A stretch of DNA of 42,926 nt from Methylocystis sp. (GCA_023253795.1 JALRFG010000001.1:1-42926), one strand, 5' to 3'; shown: positions 1 to 8,954, numbered from the stretch's first letter. A program made the numbers and translations. Notes: generated from the sequence alone by a model not told the origin.

Positions 1-67
1 AGCGAGTTTCGACCGGAAAATCGAGCGGCAGCTGCTCGACGCGCTCGGTGCGTTGATCCGTCGCCAT
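1..67 (-). CDS. hda: HdaA-like DnaA regulator, N-terminal fragment
   Basis: Only the first 22 codons are present; the gene runs off the left edge. The start ATG is at 65-67, five bases after the stop of the upstream permease gene. The peptide contains QLPLDF near residues 12-17, which matches the sliding-clamp binding motif at the N-terminus of Hda proteins. Hda proteins are AAA+ DnaA homologues that, with the loaded beta clamp, stimulate ATP hydrolysis by DnaA after initiation. Pairing with an AI-2E family permease gene is familiar in Hyphomicrobiales and supports the call. The AAA+ domain lies outside the window, so the assignment rests on the clamp motif and the neighbour. Confidence 0.65.
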   Translation of the reverse strand, partial: MATDQRTERVEQLPLDFPVETR

Positions 68-72
68 TGGGC

Positions 73-1365
73 TCAGGTCCTGTGATGCGCAGGACCGTGC
101 TCGCGGTAGAGCCCGCTCTGACGATACCGCGCAGCAAGAAACCGCATGACGGCGCCGAGCGCAGCGGCAGTCGGCACCGCGATAATCATGCCGGTGAAGC
201 CAAATAACGCGCCGAAAGCCAGCAAAGCGAACATGATCCAGACCGGATGCAGGCCAACCGACGCGCCGACCAGTCGTGGCGACAGAACATAACCATCCAT
301 GATCAGGCCGAAGCTGACGATCGCAATGGCTTCAACCGGCAGACTGATATGCGGCCAGTCCTGCACAATGGCGATGATAATCGACAGCACGAATGCGGTG
401 ATCGAACCGACATAGGGAATAAAACTCAATACGCCGGCTATGACGCCAATCAGAAAACCGAAATTCAATCCAATCGCGGACAGGCCGACCGCATACCAAA
501 CGCCAAGAAAGACGCAGACCAGCGATTGACCGCGCACAAAACCGGCAAGCGCCTCATTGATCTCGCCCGCAAGATAACGAACATCGTCGCGATGACGCGG
601 CGGCACCAGATTGTCGAGGATATGGATCATCTGATCCCAATCCAGCATCATATAGAAAGCGACCACAGGTGTGATCACGACCAGCGTAATCACATTGATC
701 AAGGCATAGCCGCGCCACACCAGCGATTTCACAAAATCACCGATCAGCGTGGCGCCCTGATTGGTGAGATCGTCGATATATTTCTGCGTGTCGAAAGACG
801 AGGCGGGGCCAATGCCGATTTTTTGAAGCCACTCGGGGCCAAGCCCCATTGTTTGCAGCCAGTCGTTGAAATAGTCGGCGGTGAAACGCGTCTGCCATTC
901 CACCACCAATCCGCCCAGTGTCTGAAGATAGCCCGGCATGGAGGTGACGAGCCCAGCAAATTGGCGTGACAGGATCGGCAGCAGAATAATCAGCGCCGTG
1001 ACGACGAAAGTGATGAAGAACACCAACAGAATGAGCGCTGCGCTCAGGCGCGACATGCCCAACCGCTGGAGGCGATCCGCCACCGGGTCCAGCAAATAGC
1101 CGAGCGCCGTTCCAGCCACGAAAGGCGCCAGCACAGGACTGAGAAAATACAGGATCGTCGCCAGCAATAGCAGGGCGATGCCCCAGAGCATCAACTGGCG
1201 TTCAAGGCTCAGCCCCGCCCAGCTGGCGCCGCGCGGCGGATGGCCATGCGTTTCTTCATGGCGGATTGGAGCCGCCGCCTCAGCGACAGTTGTCGTGCGC
1301 AAGGATGCGGCGGCGCCGGGGGAACCACTGGTTTTTCGTTTCGCCGGCTGCGCCCGTTTCGTCAT
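73..1365 (-). CDS. AI-2E family transporter (PerM/TqsA-type permease)
   Basis: A 430-residue integral membrane protein of the AI-2E transporter family. After a basic, Ala/Pro-rich cytoplasmic tail of about 55 residues come paired hydrophobic segments near residues 58-95 and 103-130. A soluble stretch at about 140-220 follows, then a cluster of C-terminal membrane helices with the Gly/Pro-rich motif LSFIPYVGS typical of the family. Members are putative exporters or permeases with eight or so helices; the substrate cannot be read from sequence. The ATG at 1363-1365 has no clear ribosome binding site and the long tail is poorly conserved in this family, so an internal start nearer the first helix is possible. 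It probably shares a transcript with hda, five bases downstream. Confidence 0.88.
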   Translation of the reverse strand: MTKRAQPAKRKTSGSPGAAASLRTTTVAEAAAPIRHEETHGHPPRGASWAGLSLERQLMLWGIALLLLATILYFLSPVLAPFVAGTALGYLLDPVADRLQRLGMSRLSAALILLVFFITFVVTALIILLPILSRQFAGLVTSMPGYLQTLGGLVVEWQTRFTADYFNDWLQTMGLGPEWLQKIGIGPASSFDTQKYIDDLTNQGATLIGDFVKSLVWRGYALINVITLVVITPVVAFYMMLDWDQMIHILDNLVPPRHRDDVRYLAGEINEALAGFVRGQSLVCVFLGVWYAVGLSAIGLNFGFLIGVIAGVLSFIPYVGSITAFVLSIIIAIVQDWPHISLPVEAIAIVSFGLIMDGYVLSPRLVGASVGLHPVWIMFALLAFGALFGFTGMIIAVPTAAALGAVMRFLAARYRQSGLYREHGPAHHRT

Positions 1366-1460
1366 GCGTTGTCAATCCCGCTATGGTCCTGTGATAGACG
1401 CGTCGGTGAGCCAGGGTCAATGATTTATGATGACTTTTATAGTCAACTGGTTGCGACACA

Positions 1461-2252
1461 TCAGCGCCGACGGCGACCCGCCAGCCGCATCAATAGCGCG
1501 CCGCCGCCCATCGCCACGGCGACCATGCCCAGCAACAGCGTTGAAATGGCGTTGATCTGCGGCGAAACGCCAAGCCGAACCTGTGAATAGATCCGCATCG
1601 GCAAAGTCGTGGCGCCCGGACCAGTGGCGAAACTTGCGATCACCAAATCGTCGAGCGCGAGCGTGAAGGCAAGCAGGAAAGCGCTGGCCAGCGCTGGCGC
1701 AATCTGCGGCAATGCAACCAGCAGAAAAGCGTTCAATGGCGGCGCGCCAAGATCCATCGCCGCCTCCTCCAGCGTCGGGTCGCATTCGCGAATGGCCGCC
1801 AGCAGCGCGACGGTTGTGAAACACATGGTGAAGGTGACATGACCAATCACCAGCGTCGTAAAACCGCGCCCGACGCCCAGCGCAACGAAGCAACTCAGCA
1901 AAGCGAGACCCAGCACCACTTCCGGCAGCACCAGCGGCGCATGGATCGCCCCGAAGAACAGCAGGCGCGATCGGAACGCGCCAAAACGCGCCAAGCCCAC
2001 AGCCGCCAAAAGACCGAGGATCGTCGCGAGACAGGAGGAGATTGTCGCGTCTAGCAGGCTGATCCACGCCGATTGCATCAATTGTTCATTGTCAAACAGC
2101 GCTTCATACCATTGCGTCGAAAAACCGCCCCAGACCGAAACAAGTCGCGAGGCGTTGAAGCTCATGGCGGCGAGAATAACAATCGGCGCGTAAAGAAAGA
2201 TAAAGCCAGCAAGGAGGATGACACCTTGAAAGGCGCGAAATGAGCTGCTCAC
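1461..2252 (-). CDS. potI: Spermidine/putrescine-type ABC transporter permease PotI
   Basis: A 263-residue inner-membrane permease of the polyamine branch of ABC importers (PotC/PotI type). It has about six hydrophobic helices, starting at residues 10-33. The cytoplasmic EAA loop (EEAAMDLGAPPLNAFLLVALP, near residues 180-200) docks onto the ATPase. The start is a GTG at 2250-2252 that overlaps the TGA of potH by four bases (GTGA), implying translational coupling. It is the last gene of the potG-potH-potI set. In known systems the partners are an ATPase, a second permease and a periplasmic binding protein; the binding protein gene is not adjacent. Putrescine versus spermidine specificity cannot be told without it. 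Confidence 0.9.
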   Translation of the reverse strand: MSSSFRAFQGVILLAGFIFLYAPIVILAAMSFNASRLVSVWGGFSTQWYEALFDNEQLMQSAWISLLDATISSCLATILGLLAAVGLARFGAFRSRLLFFGAIHAPLVLPEVVLGLALLSCFVALGVGRGFTTLVIGHVTFTMCFTTVALLAAIRECDPTLEEAAMDLGAPPLNAFLLVALPQIAPALASAFLLAFTLALDDLVIASFATGPGATTLPMRIYSQVRLGVSPQINAISTLLLGMVAVAMGGGALLMRLAGRRRR

Positions 2253-3163
2253 GACCCGTCCTTTTTCGGGTCATAGCGCAGTCGCTCCAATGCGACGAGA
2301 GGCGCGATCAACAGCGCCAACAACACAACGGCGGCGGCGGAAGCGGTCGGCCAGTCATGATTGGCGAAGAAATCATTCCACAGCGTGCGACCAATCATCA
2401 ACGTGTCGGAGCCGCCCAGCAGATCAGGGATGACGAATTCACCAACCGCCGGGATAAACACCAGCAGCACGCCGGCGATCACGCCCTCGCGCGAGAGCGG
2501 CAATGTTACGCGCAAAAAGGTCTCGAAGGGCGATGCGCCCAGATCGGCGGAGGCTTCGCGCAATGTCGGGTCCTGCCGCTCAAGCGCCGCATAAATCGGC
2601 AGCAGCATGAAAGGCAGATAGGAGTAGACGATGCCGACAATAACAGCAAAGCGCGTGGCGAACATTTCTATCGGCGTATCGATCATGCCCAGAGCGATCA
2701 ATGCCTTGTTGATCAGCCCCTCGTCCTTGAGCAAGGCAATCCATGCATAGACGCGGATCAGAAAGCTCGTCCAGAACGGCGCCGCGGCCAGCCCTATCAG
2801 AAAGGGGCGCCAATTCGCAGGCGCGCGCGCCATCGCCAAGGCGAAGGGATAGGCGACCAGCAAGGTGACCAGCGTCGCAATCGCCGCAATAGTCAGCGAG
2901 GAGATGTAAGCGTCGAGATAAAGACTGTCCGTGAACAGGGTCCGATAGGCGTCGAGGGTAAGCGTCTGCGCCTTGGACCAAAGCCCAGCAATCCCGTCGG
3001 CCAGTTCGAAAAGCGGCCGATAAGGCGGACGCGCCAGCACCGATTGCGAAAGCGATATTTTAAGAATGAGCAGCAACGGCGCCAGCAGGAAGGCGCCGAT
3101 CCAGAGATAAGGCGCCAGCAGAACAAGAAGCTGGCCGCGCGTCAGTCGAGGAGCCTCCTTCAT
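2249..3163 (-). CDS. potH: Spermidine/putrescine-type ABC transporter permease PotH
   Basis: A 304-residue permease of the PotB/PotH type, partner of PotI in the membrane channel. The first helix lies at about residues 10-33, followed by a periplasmic loop and five more helices. The EAA loop is visible as LREASADLGASPFETFLRVTLP near residues 205-225. Its ATG (3161-3163) overlaps the TGA of potG as ATGA, and its own stop overlaps the GTG of potI, so the three genes form a tightly coupled unit. A purine-rich GGAGG stretch lies just upstream of the start, inside potG. Confidence 0.9.
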   Translation of the reverse strand: MKEAPRLTRGQLLVLLAPYLWIGAFLLAPLLLILKISLSQSVLARPPYRPLFELADGIAGLWSKAQTLTLDAYRTLFTDSLYLDAYISSLTIAAIATLVTLLVAYPFALAMARAPANWRPFLIGLAAAPFWTSFLIRVYAWIALLKDEGLINKALIALGMIDTPIEMFATRFAVIVGIVYSYLPFMLLPIYAALERQDPTLREASADLGASPFETFLRVTLPLSREGVIAGVLLVFIPAVGEFVIPDLLGGSDTLMIGRTLWNDFFANHDWPTASAAAVVLLALLIAPLVALERLRYDPKKDGS

Positions 3164-4242
3164 GCTGACTCCGCAAATAGAGCCGGGGTTTCAGCCGGAA
3201 ACTGAAGAACAACTCTCTCGCCTACGGCAAAACGCGAGTCCCATGTCGCGACGCGGAGCGTCATCGCGTCCGAAACACGCACACGCAGAAGCGTATTATC
3301 GCCACGGAAGACGAAATCCTCGACCACGCCGGCGATCCCAGCGCCCTCATGACGCGCCAGAATATCTTCCGGACGAATGCTCAGCGTGGCGCCCGCGCCA
3401 TCAGCTAATTGGCAATCCGACAGCGTGATCGCGCCAAAGTCCGTCACAAGATGGGCGGCGCTTTGATGATGGACAACGCCATCAATGAAATTGGTGTCGC
3501 CAACGAAGCCGGCGACAAATCGTGACGCCGGCCGATCATAAATATCATTGGGCGAGGCGATCTGCTCAATGCGGCCGGCGCGCATGACGGCGACGCGATC
3601 CGCCAACGCCAGCGCCTCATCCTGATCGTGGGTGACGATCATAAAGCTCGTTCCGGTCTCGCGCTGGATCTGTTTGAGATGAAATTGCGTTTCTTCACGC
3701 AGCTTGCGATCAAGCGCACCCAATGGCTCGTCAAGCAGCAGCAAGGTCGGCCCCGGCGCCAGTGCGCGCGCGAGGGCTACCCGCTGACGTTGCCCACCTG
3801 AAAGCTCATTAATACGACGCGCGCCATAGGGGATCAGTTGCGTCAGGCGCAGCAGTTCCGAGACGCGCGCCTCAATAACGTCTTTCGCCAGCCCCTTGCG
3901 ACGCAATCCGAAAGCGACGTTCTCATAAACATTCAGATGAGGAAAAAGCGCATAGGATTGAAACATCATATTCACCGGACGCCGATAAGGCGGCATGCCA
4001 GCGAGATCGCACCCATCGAGAACAAGCTGACCAGCGTCGGGCGTTTCAAACCCAGCGATACAGCGCATCAGAGTCGTTTTTCCGCAGCCGGAAGGACCAA
4101 GCAAAGCGAAAAACTCGCCGCGCGCGATTGTCAGCGACACATCATCAAGCGCTGTCGTGTCACCATAATTCTTGCAGATATGACGAATGGACAGCAGCGG
4201 TTTCATGTCCATTGCAGGATCGATCGCCGAACCAGCGTTCAT
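3160..4242 (-). CDS. potG: Polyamine ABC transporter ATP-binding protein PotG/PotA
   Basis: ATPase subunit powering the polyamine importer. Counted from the ATG at 4240-4242 (360 residues), it has Walker A GPSGCGKTT at 49-57, a Q-loop at 94-97, the signature LSGGQ at 147-151, Walker B LLLLDEP at 167-173 and the switch His in VTHDQ at 205. A C-terminal TOBE-type regulatory domain starts around residue 280 (LSIRPEDI). I chose this start because its ATGA overlaps the TGA of holC, matching the coupling seen between potG, potH and potI. An ATG ten codons upstream (4272) is possible but would overlap holC by 34 bases; another at 4206-4208 would give a slightly shorter protein. Confidence 0.93.
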   Translation of the reverse strand: MNAGSAIDPAMDMKPLLSIRHICKNYGDTTALDDVSLTIARGEFFALLGPSGCGKTTLMRCIAGFETPDAGQLVLDGCDLAGMPPYRRPVNMMFQSYALFPHLNVYENVAFGLRRKGLAKDVIEARVSELLRLTQLIPYGARRINELSGGQRQRVALARALAPGPTLLLLDEPLGALDRKLREETQFHLKQIQRETGTSFMIVTHDQDEALALADRVAVMRAGRIEQIASPNDIYDRPASRFVAGFVGDTNFIDGVVHHQSAAHLVTDFGAITLSDCQLADGAGATLSIRPEDILARHEGAGIAGVVEDFVFRGDNTLLRVRVSDAMTLRVATWDSRFAVGERVVLQFPAETPALFAESA

Positions 4243-4721
4243 GGCTTTGGCTCCCGCGCCTTCTCGATCCATTTCCCGTCGTCATTCTGCTGATAATAGA
4301 CAATCGGATAGCCGGCCTCGCGCAATTCGCGCCACTGCGTGCGCGCATCTTCGAGTTCGGCCGCATCCGCGCCGTCAAAGAGCAGCGCTGCGCGCGTCGT
4401 CGGCGCGGCGTCGCTCTCCAGCACCGGCGCCAGCGCAGCGCTTTCCAAAAAGAAACGAATGTCGGCGCTGTTGGGGTTTTCGGTGTCGTCGCAGGTCAGG
4501 TAAATCGGTTGCGACGCCGGATCGGGATCACGGCTGGTTCCATGCGCCAGAAAGCTGTCTCGACGCCACGACCATAGATATTCGTCGATCTTTTTAAGCC
4601 GCCCTTCGCTCACCGCCTGCACCACGGCGCGCCAGCCGCGCGCCCGCGTACGCTCCAGAAGCGTTTGCAGCGCGGACTCAACCGTGCGGGCGGTCAAATG
4701 GTAGAAGGCGACTTCGATCAT
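4239..4721 (-). CDS. holC: DNA polymerase III subunit chi
   Basis: A 160-residue HolC protein. Chi binds psi and the C-terminal tail of SSB and links the clamp loader to SSB-coated DNA. Family hallmarks are the N-terminal FYHLTAR stretch (residues 6-12), the central helix region with Leu and Arg-rich segments, the LWSWRRDSFLAHG block near residues 49-61, and QPIYLT near 71-76. The alphaproteobacterial form is usually about 150 residues, so this is full length. It lies downstream of pepA, its usual alphaproteobacterial neighbour, but a DNA methyltransferase gene sits between them here. Its stop overlaps the potG start, so it may be co-expressed with the transporter. Its binding partner Ssb is encoded at 33128-33649. 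Confidence 0.9.
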   Translation of the reverse strand: MIEVAFYHLTARTVESALQTLLERTRARGWRAVVQAVSEGRLKKIDEYLWSWRRDSFLAHGTSRDPDPASQPIYLTCDDTENPNSADIRFFLESAALAPVLESDAAPTTRAALLFDGADAAELEDARTQWRELREAGYPIVYYQQNDDGKWIEKAREPKP

Positions 4722-4792
4722 AGCGACGCGGGCCTGTTTCTATGCGCCGTTGATGGCCAATTCGTCGGCGGCGCGCAAGATGTCTAAAGCGG

Positions 4793-6025
4793 TCAGCGCC
4801 GCCGCAGCAGGACAATTCTGTTCGAATTGGTCCCCTTGCTGTTATTGACGACACCCCAGCAATTGCTGGTCTTGGTGAATTCCTGCTGATTGACCAGAAC
4901 AAAGAGGCGATCAAACGGCAAGCCCTCGGCCGCCGCCCAGACCTGGCGCTCCAGATGCACGGCCCCACCGCGCACTTCGCCGACCTCGAAGGCGACATGC
5001 CCGCCGGGTCTCACGATCCGGGCGAATTCCGACAAACAGTCGCGCACCATCTGCGTCCAGGCGTCAACGCTGCGATGTGCGGAAATTTTCACGGCGTCGG
5101 CGTCGACGCCGGCGAACCAGTTTCGCAGCCAATTATCCTGGGCATATTGCACGACATCCAGAAAAGGCGGCGAAGTGACGATCAGATCGACCATGGCGTC
5201 GGCGATCGCCGGCGCGCGCCATGCAGGTCCGGTGGCGAGCAGCGGCGCGGGATGCGGCGGCGGAACGCCTTCCGACAACAGCTTACGCGACTTCTTCATA
5301 ATCAATTGCGCAACATTGCGCGGCGGCGGCGTCTGGCCGCGCCTTGCGTTGATTTTAAGTTGCGCCTCAACAGAAACCGCCTGATTGGGCGGCAGGGAAT
5401 AGACAGAGAAAAAGCCCGGCGAATGGCCGGTGAGGCGGTTCAGCGCCACCATTCGGATCCAGTCAAGCGCCGGCGCCGCTGATTGCTTGAGCGGCGCATG
5501 TTTGAACAGATGGCGTCGCAGCGCGCAAATCTGGCGAAGCGTATCGGGATGATAAAACGCCAGCAAATCCTCGCGATCGATCTCGTCACAACGCCATTCG
5601 ATTTCGGCGAGGCTTTGCTCAATTTCGGTCAGCGTTGGCGGGCTCAATCGCGGGCGGGTCAGCAATACGCTCAGCGGATTGACGTCATTGCCCATGGGGC
5701 GACGGCCTTGCAGCGCCGCCTGCACAGGCGTTGTGCCGCGTCCCATGAAAGGATCATAGACGCTGTCGCCTTCCCGCGTCAGCCGATCGATAAAGAACCC
5801 GGGCAGTTGCGGCTTGAAGCAGGCGCGGTAACTGATTTCATGCAACGCATGCGCCTGCCGTTGACCTGCGGTCCAGAATTCATTGACGTAATACGGGACG
5901 TCCGCTTCTTCACGCCGAATGGTTGAAAAGCCAAATGCGGCGAAGTCGCGGACCGCCTCTTCAAACGCATCGCGCGCAGCTTGAACCGGCGCAGGCTTCT
6001 TAGCTGCGCCGGCGGTTTGCGCCAT
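4793..6025 (-). CDS. Solitary site-specific DNA methyltransferase (N4-cytosine or N6-adenine type)
   Basis: A 410-residue amino-methyltransferase. The S-adenosylmethionine-binding motif DPFMGRGTT is at residues 91-99, followed by a GNDVNPLS segment (112-119), and the catalytic TSPPF motif is at 284-288. The motif order places the cofactor motif before the catalytic motif. A third conserved block, RPGGHVAFEVGEVRGG, lies at 339-354. TSPPF/Y is more typical of N4-cytosine enzymes but does not exclude N6-adenine. The ATG at 6023-6025 lies 13 bases after the pepA stop; reading further upstream only gives the antisense of pepA. I see no restriction endonuclease or specificity gene beside it, so it looks like an orphan methylase. 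No clear ribosome binding site precedes it. Confidence 0.82.
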   Translation of the reverse strand: MAQTAGAAKKPAPVQAARDAFEEAVRDFAAFGFSTIRREEADVPYYVNEFWTAGQRQAHALHEISYRACFKPQLPGFFIDRLTREGDSVYDPFMGRGTTPVQAALQGRRPMGNDVNPLSVLLTRPRLSPPTLTEIEQSLAEIEWRCDEIDREDLLAFYHPDTLRQICALRRHLFKHAPLKQSAAPALDWIRMVALNRLTGHSPGFFSVYSLPPNQAVSVEAQLKINARRGQTPPPRNVAQLIMKKSRKLLSEGVPPPHPAPLLATGPAWRAPAIADAMVDLIVTSPPFLDVVQYAQDNWLRNWFAGVDADAVKISAHRSVDAWTQMVRDCLSEFARIVRPGGHVAFEVGEVRGGAVHLERQVWAAAEGLPFDRLFVLVNQQEFTKTSNCWGVVNNSKGTNSNRIVLLRRR

Positions 6026-6038
6026 CGAGGAGATCGAC

Positions 6039-7595
6039 TCAGGCCTCGTAATTGTCGCGCACCAGCCGATCGAGCAGGCGCACGCCCCAGCCCGATCCCC
6101 AGCTCTGGTTGATGTCGCTGGACGGCGAACCCATGCCGGTTCCGGCGATATCGAGATGCGCCCATGGCGTTTTGCCAACAAAGCGCTGCAGGAATTGCGC
6201 AGCGGTGATCGAGCCGGCGTGACGGCCGCCGGTGTTTTTCATATCGGCGAATTTCGAGTCGATCAGCTTGTCGTAAGCGGGTCCCATCGGGAAACGCCAC
6301 AGTTTCTCACCGGTGGAGACGCCGGCTTTGGTCAGCCGCTCGGACAGTTCGTCATTGTTCGAGAACAGACCGCCATACTCTTGCCCGAGCGCGACAAGAA
6401 TGGCGCCGGTCAGAGTCGCCAGATCGACGACGGCGGCGGGCTTATATTTGTCGATGACATAGGTCAGAGCGTCGGCAAGCACGAGACGGCCTTCGGCATC
6501 CGTGTTGATGACCTCGATGGTCTGGCCAGACATGGATTTCACAATATCGCCAGGCCGCTGCGCCCTGCCGTCCGGCATATTTTCGACGAGGCCCAGCACG
6601 CCGATGACATTGGCTTTGGCCTTGCGTGCGGCGATGGCGTGGAGCGCGCCGGTGACGGCGGCCGCGCCGGCCATATCGCCCTTCATATCTTCCATGGAGG
6701 CGGCCGGCTTGATTGAAATGCCGCCGGTGTCGAAGACGACGCCCTTACCGACGAAGGCGACGGGCGCAGCGTCGCCGTCGCCATTCCAGCGCAGTACGAC
6801 CAGCTTGCTCTCCGCCTCAGAGCCCTGCCCGACGCCGAGCAGCGCCCGCATGCCAAGCTCCGCCATCATCTTCTCATCGAGAATCTCGACCTCGACGCCG
6901 AGCTTCATCAACTCTGAGGCGCGACGCGCAAATTCAGCCGGCGACAGAACATTGGCCGGCTCATTGACCAGCGTGCGGGCAAGAACCACCGCTTCGGCGA
7001 GATGCCCTGCTTCGTCAATCGCGACGCTGGAGGCGGCTGGATCGCTAACCCCAATCAAAACCTCGACCGGCCCTTCGCGCTCGCTGTCGTCTTTTTTCTT
7101 GGTTTTGTATTGATCGAATTTATAGGCCCGCAGCCAGCCGCCCAGCGCGAACTGCCCGGCACCGGCCGCCGGATCGGCCGGGCGTTCCGGCAGATCGAAG
7201 ATCACCACCGCTTCGCCGGCCTGCCCCAGACGGGCGGCTGTCTGTCCGCCGAGCGACAAAAACTCATCGCTCTTGGCCGCAGCCTCGGGCTTGGCGGCGT
7301 CCGCCTCGTCGCCGCCTGTCGCGACGCCAACCAGCAGCAATCGGCTCGCCGCAATCCCCGCCGGGGCCAGAATTTCCAGCGCCGACCCGGCCTTGCCCTT
7401 GAAGCGGGCGGCGGCGGCGGCGCGGGTGATTTGCTCAGACGCCCCGGCCAGCAGGGCCTTGGCCGCGTCGGCCATCGCCAGTTCTTTGCCAGCGAAAACA
7501 ACAAGGGTGCGCGGCCGGCCCGCCTCTTCGGCGGCGCGGGCGCGTGCGGCGGCGGCGTCGAAGGCGACGGCGTCAAATTTCATATTGAGAGTCAT
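6039..7595 (-). CDS. pepA: Leucyl aminopeptidase (M17 family)
   Basis: A 518-residue cytosolic di-zinc aminopeptidase that removes N-terminal residues, especially Leu, from peptides; family members can also bind DNA. The N-terminal macrodomain-like half (1-175) is Ala-rich and variable. The catalytic half carries the metal and lysine motif GKGVVFDTGG (283-292) and the family signature NTDAEGRL (364-371). The ATG at 7593-7595 follows GAGG at a suitable distance; a second ATG four codons in is less well placed. Length is normal for PepA (about 500). It is divergent from lptG, a pairing that in Hyphomicrobiales normally involves lptF and lptG. It heads the minus-strand run methyltransferase-holC-pot. 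Confidence 0.95.
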   Translation of the reverse strand: MTLNMKFDAVAFDAAAARARAAEEAGRPRTLVVFAGKELAMADAAKALLAGASEQITRAAAAARFKGKAGSALEILAPAGIAASRLLLVGVATGGDEADAAKPEAAAKSDEFLSLGGQTAARLGQAGEAVVIFDLPERPADPAAGAGQFALGGWLRAYKFDQYKTKKKDDSEREGPVEVLIGVSDPAASSVAIDEAGHLAEAVVLARTLVNEPANVLSPAEFARRASELMKLGVEVEILDEKMMAELGMRALLGVGQGSEAESKLVVLRWNGDGDAAPVAFVGKGVVFDTGGISIKPAASMEDMKGDMAGAAAVTGALHAIAARKAKANVIGVLGLVENMPDGRAQRPGDIVKSMSGQTIEVINTDAEGRLVLADALTYVIDKYKPAAVVDLATLTGAILVALGQEYGGLFSNNDELSERLTKAGVSTGEKLWRFPMGPAYDKLIDSKFADMKNTGGRHAGSITAAQFLQRFVGKTPWAHLDIAGTGMGSPSSDINQSWGSGWGVRLLDRLVRDNYEA

Positions 7596-7797
7596 GTCCG
7601 CCTCATGAAAAGAATCGACGCGTTTCGCGTCTGTAGCCCAGAATTAAGGGCGCAATATCCCGGTCATGCCGACCGGTCAAATAGCGCCGCGAAAACGCCG
7701 TGATCGACTCCCAAAAGCCGTCCGTGACCGCGCCAACGCCAATTTTCAGATCTTTCAGCCGAATGGCGCGCCTCCTCAAGGGATATGAGAGGCGGTC
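7596..7797. promoter_or_regulatory. Divergent intergenic region pepA / lptG with two small inverted repeats
   Basis: A 202-base gap that must hold the promoters of both pepA and lptG. It contains two perfect inverted repeats: GACGCG-TTT-CGCGTC at 7617-7631 and CCGGTC-ATGCC-GACCGG at 7660-7676. Neither is followed by a T-run, so they do not look like terminators; they could be protein-binding sites or structure in the pepA leader. A GAGAGGCGG ribosome binding site lies just before the lptG ATG. I could not identify convincing -35/-10 pairs. Confidence 0.35.
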
Positions 7798-8883
7798 ATG
7801 ATTGGCGTGACGCTCACCCGTTATCTGGCGGCGCGTTTCGCCAAGACCATCCTGTCGATCTTCTTTACGATCTTCTGTCTGATGTTCGTGGTCGTGTTCG
7901 TCGAGATGCTGCGACGCGCCAGCGACAGCCCGGACGCCAGCGCCAAGATCGTGGCGCTCATTACCCTGATGAAAGTGCCGGCGGCGGCCGAGGCGATCCT
8001 GCCTTTCGCCGTGCTGTTTGGCTCCATGGCGGCTTTTGTCGATCTGACCCGCAAACTTGAACTGATCGTCGCCCGCGCCGCCGGCATGTCAGTCTGGCAG
8101 TTCCTGTTTGCGCCAGTCATGACCGCCTCTGTGATCGGCGCGATTTCCGTCGGCGTCTACAACCCGCTCGCCGCCATGCTCAAGCAGCAGGCCGATCAGA
8201 TGGAGGTCGAACTCTTCGGCGTGCAGGGCAGCGTGCGGATCGATCACGGCGTCTGGCTGCGCCAACATGGCGTCGATGGCCTCGCCGTCATCCACGCCAC
8301 CGGCTCCGCCCATAAGGGCACCGAATTGTTTGAGGTCAGCGTCAATGTCTATTCGCAAAATGGCGGCTTTATCGAGCGTGTGGAAGCTGCGCGGGGATAT
8401 CTGGAGCCCGGCGTCTGGGTGCTGAATGACGCCGTGATCAGCGCGCCCGGTCAGGCGACGCGCAATGTCACCGCCTATATGCTGGCGACCAGCCTGACGC
8501 CGGAACAGGCGGCGGCGGTCAACACGCCGCCACAGTCGACCCCCTTCTGGAGCCTCTCGGAGGTGGCCGACAACACCGCTGACGCCGGCCTTGATGCGAC
8601 CGCTTATCGGCTTCAATATCAGGCTCTTGTATCGCGCCCTGTCCTGCTTGTGGCCATGGTGTTGCTGGCGGCGGCGTTCTCCCTGCGGTTCTCCCGCATG
8701 GGCGGCGTCGGCACGACCCTTTCCTATGGCGTGGCGTCGGGCTTCGTGCTTTATATCGGCACCAAAGTCCTGTCGGATCTCGGCGGCGCCGGACTGATCA
8801 GTCCCTTTGTCGCCGCCTGGTCGCCCGCCATCGTCGGCGTCATGATTGGCGCGCTCATCCTCCTCTATCAGGAAGATGGCTGA
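7798..8883 (+). CDS. lptG: LPS export ABC transporter permease LptG
   Basis: A 361-residue YjgP/YjgQ-family permease. LptF and LptG form the inner-membrane core of the LptB2FG complex, which extracts lipopolysaccharide and pushes it along LptC-LptA-LptD. The N-terminal two helices (about residues 15-36 and 60-85) precede the coupling-helix motif RKLELIVARAAGMS (83-96). A periplasmic beta-jellyroll domain (about 120-270) and four C-terminal helices follow. The LTRYLAARF start and VEMLRR segment are LptG-like rather than LptF-like. The ATG follows a strong GAGAGGCGG site. No lptF precedes it and no lptD follows, unlike the usual pepA/lptF-lptG-lptD order. Confidence 0.88.
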   Translation: MIGVTLTRYLAARFAKTILSIFFTIFCLMFVVVFVEMLRRASDSPDASAKIVALITLMKVPAAAEAILPFAVLFGSMAAFVDLTRKLELIVARAAGMSVWQFLFAPVMTASVIGAISVGVYNPLAAMLKQQADQMEVELFGVQGSVRIDHGVWLRQHGVDGLAVIHATGSAHKGTELFEVSVNVYSQNGGFIERVEAARGYLEPGVWVLNDAVISAPGQATRNVTAYMLATSLTPEQAAAVNTPPQSTPFWSLSEVADNTADAGLDATAYRLQYQALVSRPVLLVAMVLLAAAFSLRFSRMGGVGTTLSYGVASGFVLYIGTKVLSDLGGAGLISPFVAAWSPAIVGVMIGALILLYQEDG

Positions 8884-8954
8884 GCGGCTGGTTCGATCAT
8901 CCGCCCCTATCCCGACGGCGCCCGCCAACACGCGCCGCGAACATGGAGAAAAAT

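Noticed and set aside
247..969. Plus-strand open frame of 240 codons across the AI-2E family gene
   Set aside because: Antisense shadow, His/Asp/Arg-rich with no domain.
2240..3205. Plus-strand open frame of 321 codons across potH
   Set aside because: Extremely Arg/Gln-rich antisense of a membrane protein gene.
6026..6181. Upstream extension of the DNA methyltransferase by 52 codons
   Set aside because: Those codons overlap the end of pepA in another frame and have no conserved sequence; the ATG at 6025 gives the natural N-terminus.
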